Assembly (NCBI RefSeq): GCF_036169555.1
Contig: NZ_CP108032.1
Span: forward strand, 7,750,001-7,814,000
Reading direction: 5' to 3'
Origin: Streptomyces sp. NBC_00306
GTDB taxonomy: Bacteria > Actinomycetota > Actinomycetes > Streptomycetales > Streptomycetaceae
Length of the DNA: 64,000 nt
The notes below the pieces were generated by a model. It did no database searches and had not been told where the DNA came from. It was given only the letters and a program-made list of their open reading frames with translations. Below, in pieces: positions 60,598 through 64,000 of the stretch (position 1 is its first letter; each line of letters begins with the position of its first letter). The position numbers and the translations under genes were made by a program.

Positions 60598-61549
60598 GGT
60601 GGGTGTTGACCTCACGATGTCTCAAGTGGAGCCCCGGCGTACTCGGATGAGTACGAGGGGCAGGGAGAGGGGCGGTGCGCGGGCACCGCATCGTGGGGTC
60701 GCCGCGGAGTGGGCGTGGCAGGCTGCGGCTGCTGGAGAGCAGACGTTCAGCGCCGACGGCGGCCGCTGGTGGACGCCGCAATCATGGGCTTCGTTCCTCA
60801 CCGTGAGTGTGTCTGCGAAGTCGCAGAGCGCAGGTCACTGTTCCAGGACTGAGGAGAGGGGACAAGTGATTTTCCGCAGCCGGTCGTGGCGGCCGATCGC
60901 CGGCCGTCGAGGTGCCCCGGCGCCACAGGGCCTCCTTCGTTCGGGTTGGCATCTCTGGCGGGTCTGCCTACGGGGGCGTCCGCACGGAAGGGGGAGCAGC
61001 AGGCCAAAGCTGCCGAAGGGTGGCTCACGCGCATCGTGGCGAGTCTGCGTCCGGTTGTGGACCTGCCGTCACGGCCGAGATCAGCCAGGCGGCCTGTACG
61101 GCAGCTGTACCGGTCCCCACGGACACGCCTCGACCTCACCCCGAACGGCGGCACGTCGGTCACCTTTACAGTGAAGGACTGGCCCGAGACGGGCGATCCC
61201 GAATCCTGGCGCAGGACGGCCCCTCGTTCGATGGCAGCGGGATCTGGAAGCTGTTGAACGCGCCGGGTGAGGATGCTGAGGTAGGGCTCGCCTTCGACGG
61301 CCTCCACACCAGTGCCAGCGGTGCGACGGTCACCGAGGTTCTTATCGGGAAGGCCAACGGACGCTCCGTGCTCTTCGCGCGGCGCGGAGACCCGGTTGTG
61401 TGCCGGGTCTGCAAGCCGACCCGGTAGCCATCGACCGCGTTCACGAAGCCGTGCCCGGCGGGTCAGCGGGCCCCAGGGCAGGGCGGTGACCTGAGAAGAG
61501 TCGGTGGCTGCCCCTCACCGACCGGCAGCGAGGCCGCTCGCCATCGGAC
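60598..61549. other. Interval containing only a pseudogene
   Basis: 950 bp without an intact gene, between the GNAT start and the SUKH-4 stop; apart from the frameshifted gene at 60886-61427 nothing is recognised. Confidence 0.45.
60886..61427 (+). pseudogene. Multiply frameshifted gene of unknown function
   Basis: Two plus-strand frames alternate as coding: frame 1 WLTRIVASLRPVVDL, frame 3 AVTAEISQAACTAAVPV, frame 1 RTRLDLTPNGGTSVTFTVKD...WPETGDPESWRR, frame 3 DGSGIWKLLNAPGEDAEVGL...GLHTSASGATVTEVL and ...RGDPVVCRVCKPTR with stop at 61427. The pieces join into one plausible secreted-protein sequence, implying at least three indels. Family unknown. Confidence 0.5.
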
Positions 61550-62776
61550 TCAGAGCACGGCTCCCGCCTCGTCGTGGAACACCTCCGGCCAGTAGCGGTA
61601 GTCGTCTTCGTCTGTCGCGGGAAGGCAGGCGACCGGGTCCACCGACGAGAGAACCTCGGTCATCGTCTCGGCGAGCTGGTGATAGAAGTCGTGGGTGAAG
61701 TGGTGCTCCTCGTCGAGTCGTCCCTCCCGGCTGTGCATCCACACGGTGAACGCCAGCGTCGATATGTCGGCGTTGACCGGGACCACGCGGTCGGCGTTGT
61801 ACTCCGCGTAGTGCAGAGCGCCCGTGCGCCCGTCGATCAGGACGATGAAGTCGTGCATCAGGCCACCGAGAACGACCATGTGCTCCGCGTCGGGCGGGAG
61901 TTCGTCGGTGCCGTTCCACAGATGCCGGTGGGCGGGGTTGCGCTGGGAGGATGCACGGTCCTCCGGCAGAGTCGGCAGGGGCGTGTCATCGCCGTCCATG
62001 CCGAACATGATGCCGTCGCGGGGCAGGCCGACCTCGGTGAGGAAGCGCCGGGTGGGCTCGTGCACGAGCGCCGCCGGCAGGGCCGACGCTTCGATGCGCA
62101 CCATCTCGTCCGGACCGAACTCGTCGTCCAACAACCCGATGGGCAGGTCCAGTCGAAGGCCCTGGCCCGGTCCGGCGACCAGAGCCAGCGGCCGGATCAC
62201 AGCAGCGATCCGCCAGAAGGCGGGAAGGGGATGCTCCCACTCCGACGGCGGGTGCACTGTGCCCCAACCCTCGTGGCCCCAGTCCTCGTCGGTGAAGGCC
62301 GACATCAGCAGACGTGATGCCTCTGCCACCGCGTCGGGTCCGGTCCGGCCGGCCAGTGCGGCGAACCTCCCCCGCGTCGACTGGAAGTCGTCCACGTGCT
62401 CGAGGAACCGTGCCAGCGCGTCGAGGGAGGGGGCGAGAGGGATCACGTCGATCAGGCCCGGCGATTTCTCGAAGAGGTCCATGCTGAAGACCCGCCCGCT
62501 GGCGCCGTCGAGGACGACCTCCTGAGCGTCGTACTCGTCGATCCGAAGATGTCCGATCAGCAGCAGGTCCGCGATGTACGGATCGAGCTGGGCAGGGTCA
62601 GCTCCCTCGGCGAGCAGCGCAGGAACGGAGACCACCCGGGACTCGGCCAGCGGTGCGAAACGGATCAGCCGATGCTCCGCGGGCAGTCCGGTCCTGGTGA
62701 GGCGGCGGCGGGTCGCCTCGTGCGTGATGGACGCAGGAAGTGCGTGCGCGGGCACGACGAAGTCGGTTGTGGACAT
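61550..62776 (-). CDS. Tandem SUKH-4-type immunity-like protein
   Basis: 408 residues in two homologous halves: LPASITHEATRRRLTRTGLP (about 14) and LPAALVHEPTRRFLTEVGLP (about 237), each followed by an acidic alpha/beta domain with a central IVLIDGRTGALHYAEYN or EVVLDGASGRVFSMD strand pair, as in the SUKH-4 superfamily of immunity proteins for polymorphic toxins. GGGGGATCC precedes the ATG. No cognate toxin is visible nearby, so it may be an orphan immunity or an unrelated SUKH protein. Confidence 0.82.
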   Translation of the reverse strand: MSTTDFVVPAHALPASITHEATRRRLTRTGLPAEHRLIRFAPLAESRVVSVPALLAEGADPAQLDPYIADLLLIGHLRIDEYDAQEVVLDGASGRVFSMDLFEKSPGLIDVIPLAPSLDALARFLEHVDDFQSTRGRFAALAGRTGPDAVAEASRLLMSAFTDEDWGHEGWGTVHPPSEWEHPLPAFWRIAAVIRPLALVAGPGQGLRLDLPIGLLDDEFGPDEMVRIEASALPAALVHEPTRRFLTEVGLPRDGIMFGMDGDDTPLPTLPEDRASSQRNPAHRHLWNGTDELPPDAEHMVVLGGLMHDFIVLIDGRTGALHYAEYNADRVVPVNADISTLAFTVWMHSREGRLDEEHHFTHDFYHQLAETMTEVLSSVDPVACLPATDEDDYRYWPEVFHDEAGAVL

Positions 62777-62875
62777 GGATCCCCCGTGGTGGTGACGTGC
62801 GGTCTCTCGACGATCACCACGATAGGAGCCGCCACTGACAACGGGGGTGGCGGTGGGCTGCCGGAGCGATGAAGC

Positions 62876-64000
62876 TCAGTTCTTCGTCTGGAGTGTTCTG
62901 CCCTGCGCGAGTTGGATCCGTCGGGCGCGGACATGGTCGCGCACGGTGGAGTACGAGGCGCAGGTGAATCCGTGCTCGGTCTTCAGCCGTTCGAGAATCA
63001 CCTTGATGGTGTACCGGTGTTCCGGAGGGCGGGTCTGCTCTTCCAGCAGCATCAGGTCGATCGGCGTCTTCACCGGATCCAGCAGGCTGCGGGGGCGTTC
63101 CTTCGCGCGTGCCGGTTCGGGCAGCGACAGGGCGGCGGCCACGGTGGCCTGCGATACCCGGTTCCGCGCGGCGAGTACGTGGACGGGTAACCCGGGGTTG
63201 TTCCGGCGGTCCTGGCGGATCCGGTCGAGGATCCATTCTCGTGACCTGTACACGATGGCTCCGGAGAGGCTGGCGCGTGTGCCGCGCGGGAAGGTCGGCT
63301 CAGGTGCGGTGGACAGGCCGTGGACGACACGGCCTTTCCACCGCACATGGTTGGAGCTTGTCAGAACACCCGGTCGCTGGTGGTGACAAAGGCACATCGG
63401 CCGGCCGCACACTCCAGTGCCATCCAGTGCCATCCGGTGCTCGGGCTCGGTGAACTCGGCCACCGCGTGCGGCTCAACCGCGCGTTCGGCTCGGGCGTAC
63501 GGGACGAGGACCACCTCACGGCACGTGCACGGTGCGCGAGCCTGAGGGTGCGCCGCGGCAGGGACATCGGCTGGGATCACCACATGTGAGTACCGACCGC
63601 ACCCGGCACCGGCAACTGACCGGCAGAAAGAGCGGGGGAGGAGCGTGGCGGCGGCTAGGGGGGCGTCAGGTGTCTTCGGGCCGGCGACCGGCCCGCCGAG
63701 CTCCGTGCAATAGGCGATCGTCGCATCGTCCGCTGCCACCGACAGGCGCACCTCCTCCTGCCGGACACGACGGATGATCTCGGCGGGTCCGCACGACGCC
63801 GACACGTCCAGAACCTCCGGCCAGTCGGCGAGCCGGAACGGGTCCACGATACGGGCGGCCCCATTGCTGAGCAGGGCGGCACCGGTCAGCTCGGAGATCG
63901 GACAGCTTCCGGTGATCGCCTCGTCGGCCGCGCGCGGGTCGTCCTTGGCCACCCAGAAGCCGCCCCGCCGATTCCGATGGGCGCGAAGGTCCCGCAGGAG
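62876..64000 (-). CDS. Composite ORF open at the right edge: PP2C-like C terminus joined to a transposase-type HTH
   Basis: No stop codon from 64000 down to 62876. The upstream part (RDLRAHRNRRGGFWVAKDD...WPEVLDVSASCGPAEIIRRV... AADDATIAYCTEL, about 63690-64000) resembles the end of a PP2C-like phosphatase with its terminal DD motif. The downstream part (RSREWILDRIRQDRRNNPGL...VLAARNRVSQATVAAAL... VILERLKTEHGFTCASYSTVRDHVRARR) resembles the DNA-binding region of IS21-type transposases and ends without a DDE domain. The middle is Cys-rich and unassigned. Either a genuine fusion or two remnants in one frame. Confidence 0.55.
   Translation of the reverse strand, partial: LLRDLRAHRNRRGGFWVAKDDPRAADEAITGSCPISELTGAALLSNGAARIVDPFRLADWPEVLDVSASCGPAEIIRRVRQEEVRLSVAADDATIAYCTELGGPVAGPKTPDAPLAAATLLPRSFCRSVAGAGCGRYSHVVIPADVPAAAHPQARAPCTCREVVLVPYARAERAVEPHAVAEFTEPEHRMALDGTGVCGRPMCLCHHQRPGVLTSSNHVRWKGRVVHGLSTAPEPTFPRGTRASLSGAIVYRSREWILDRIRQDRRNNPGLPVHVLAARNRVSQATVAAALSLPEPARAKERPRSLLDPVKTPIDLMLLEEQTRPPEHRYTIKVILERLKTEHGFTCASYSTVRDHVRARRIQLAQGRTLQTKN

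Overview
The window reads as chromosomal DNA of a Streptomyces or close actinomycete. It has very high GC, strong G/C preference at third codon positions, many GTG starts, and typical actinobacterial families: DUF1707, ECF41 sigma factor, snapalysin, SpoIIE/HATPase regulators, an Rpf-like transglycosylase, Tat-secreted enzymes and a Pls-like membrane synthetase. No tRNA, rRNA, CRISPR array, complete insertion sequence or replication origin was seen. Gene order is mixed and looks accessory: many one- or two-gene transcription units with their own regulators and several gene remnants.

Layout. 1-8.2 kb: a TPR-CHAT protease-like protein open at the left edge, a LysR/dihydrofolate-reductase-like divergent pair, an Rpf-like secreted enzyme, a calerythrin-like EF-hand protein and two small unknowns. 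8.3-16 kb: a secreted class A beta-lactamase-like protein, a MOSC-reductase-ferredoxin fusion, a GNAT gene behind an AraC regulator, and an SDR divergent from that regulator. 14.9-18.7 kb: two SpoIIE-type phosphatases, one with intact metal ligands and one large PAS-GAF-PP2C-HATPase protein whose PP2C ligands are lost. 19-29 kb: TDT-family transporter, Na+/H+ antiporter, epoxide hydrolase, a 1013-residue four-module secreted enzyme, snapalysin, an ankyrin-type protein and an MFS exporter. 29-34 kb: a Tat-exported unknown and two duplicated isochorismatase-like hydrolases (one membrane-anchored), divergent from a GlxA/AraC regulator, then an Asp-nucleophile alpha/beta hydrolase.

34-43.5 kb: DUF1707 protein, nadE, Tat-exported PHP phosphoesterase, MscS channel, a histidine-phosphatase-fold protein without its catalytic histidines, and a NarL-type two-component system lying between an intact DUF418 gene and what looks like the deletion scar of a second DUF418 copy. 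43.7-47 kb: the most striking locus, a 1056-residue protein with three almost identical carrier domains (exact 273-bp period) joined to the three-lobed, six-helix membrane domain of epsilon-poly-L-lysine synthetase (Pls) type, with no adenylation domain, preceded by a short overlapping ORF. 47-57.9 kb: a secreted protein, methyltransferases, a nonapeptide-repeat protein, a TetR/ADPS-like FAD oxidase pair, an ECF41 sigma factor with an oxidoreductase that carries a textbook ECF41 promoter, and an XRE-cupin regulator with an operator palindrome. 58-64 kb: DUF1996 protein, GNAT, tandem SUKH-4 immunity-type protein, pseudogenes, and an open composite ORF at the right edge.

Across the window at least eight genes show a -10-like hexamer 6 or 7 bases before the start codon and no Shine-Dalgarno, which suggests leaderless transcripts. 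Several convergent pairs are separated by perfect hairpins likely to be bidirectional terminators. All calls come from reading the sequence; no searches were run.
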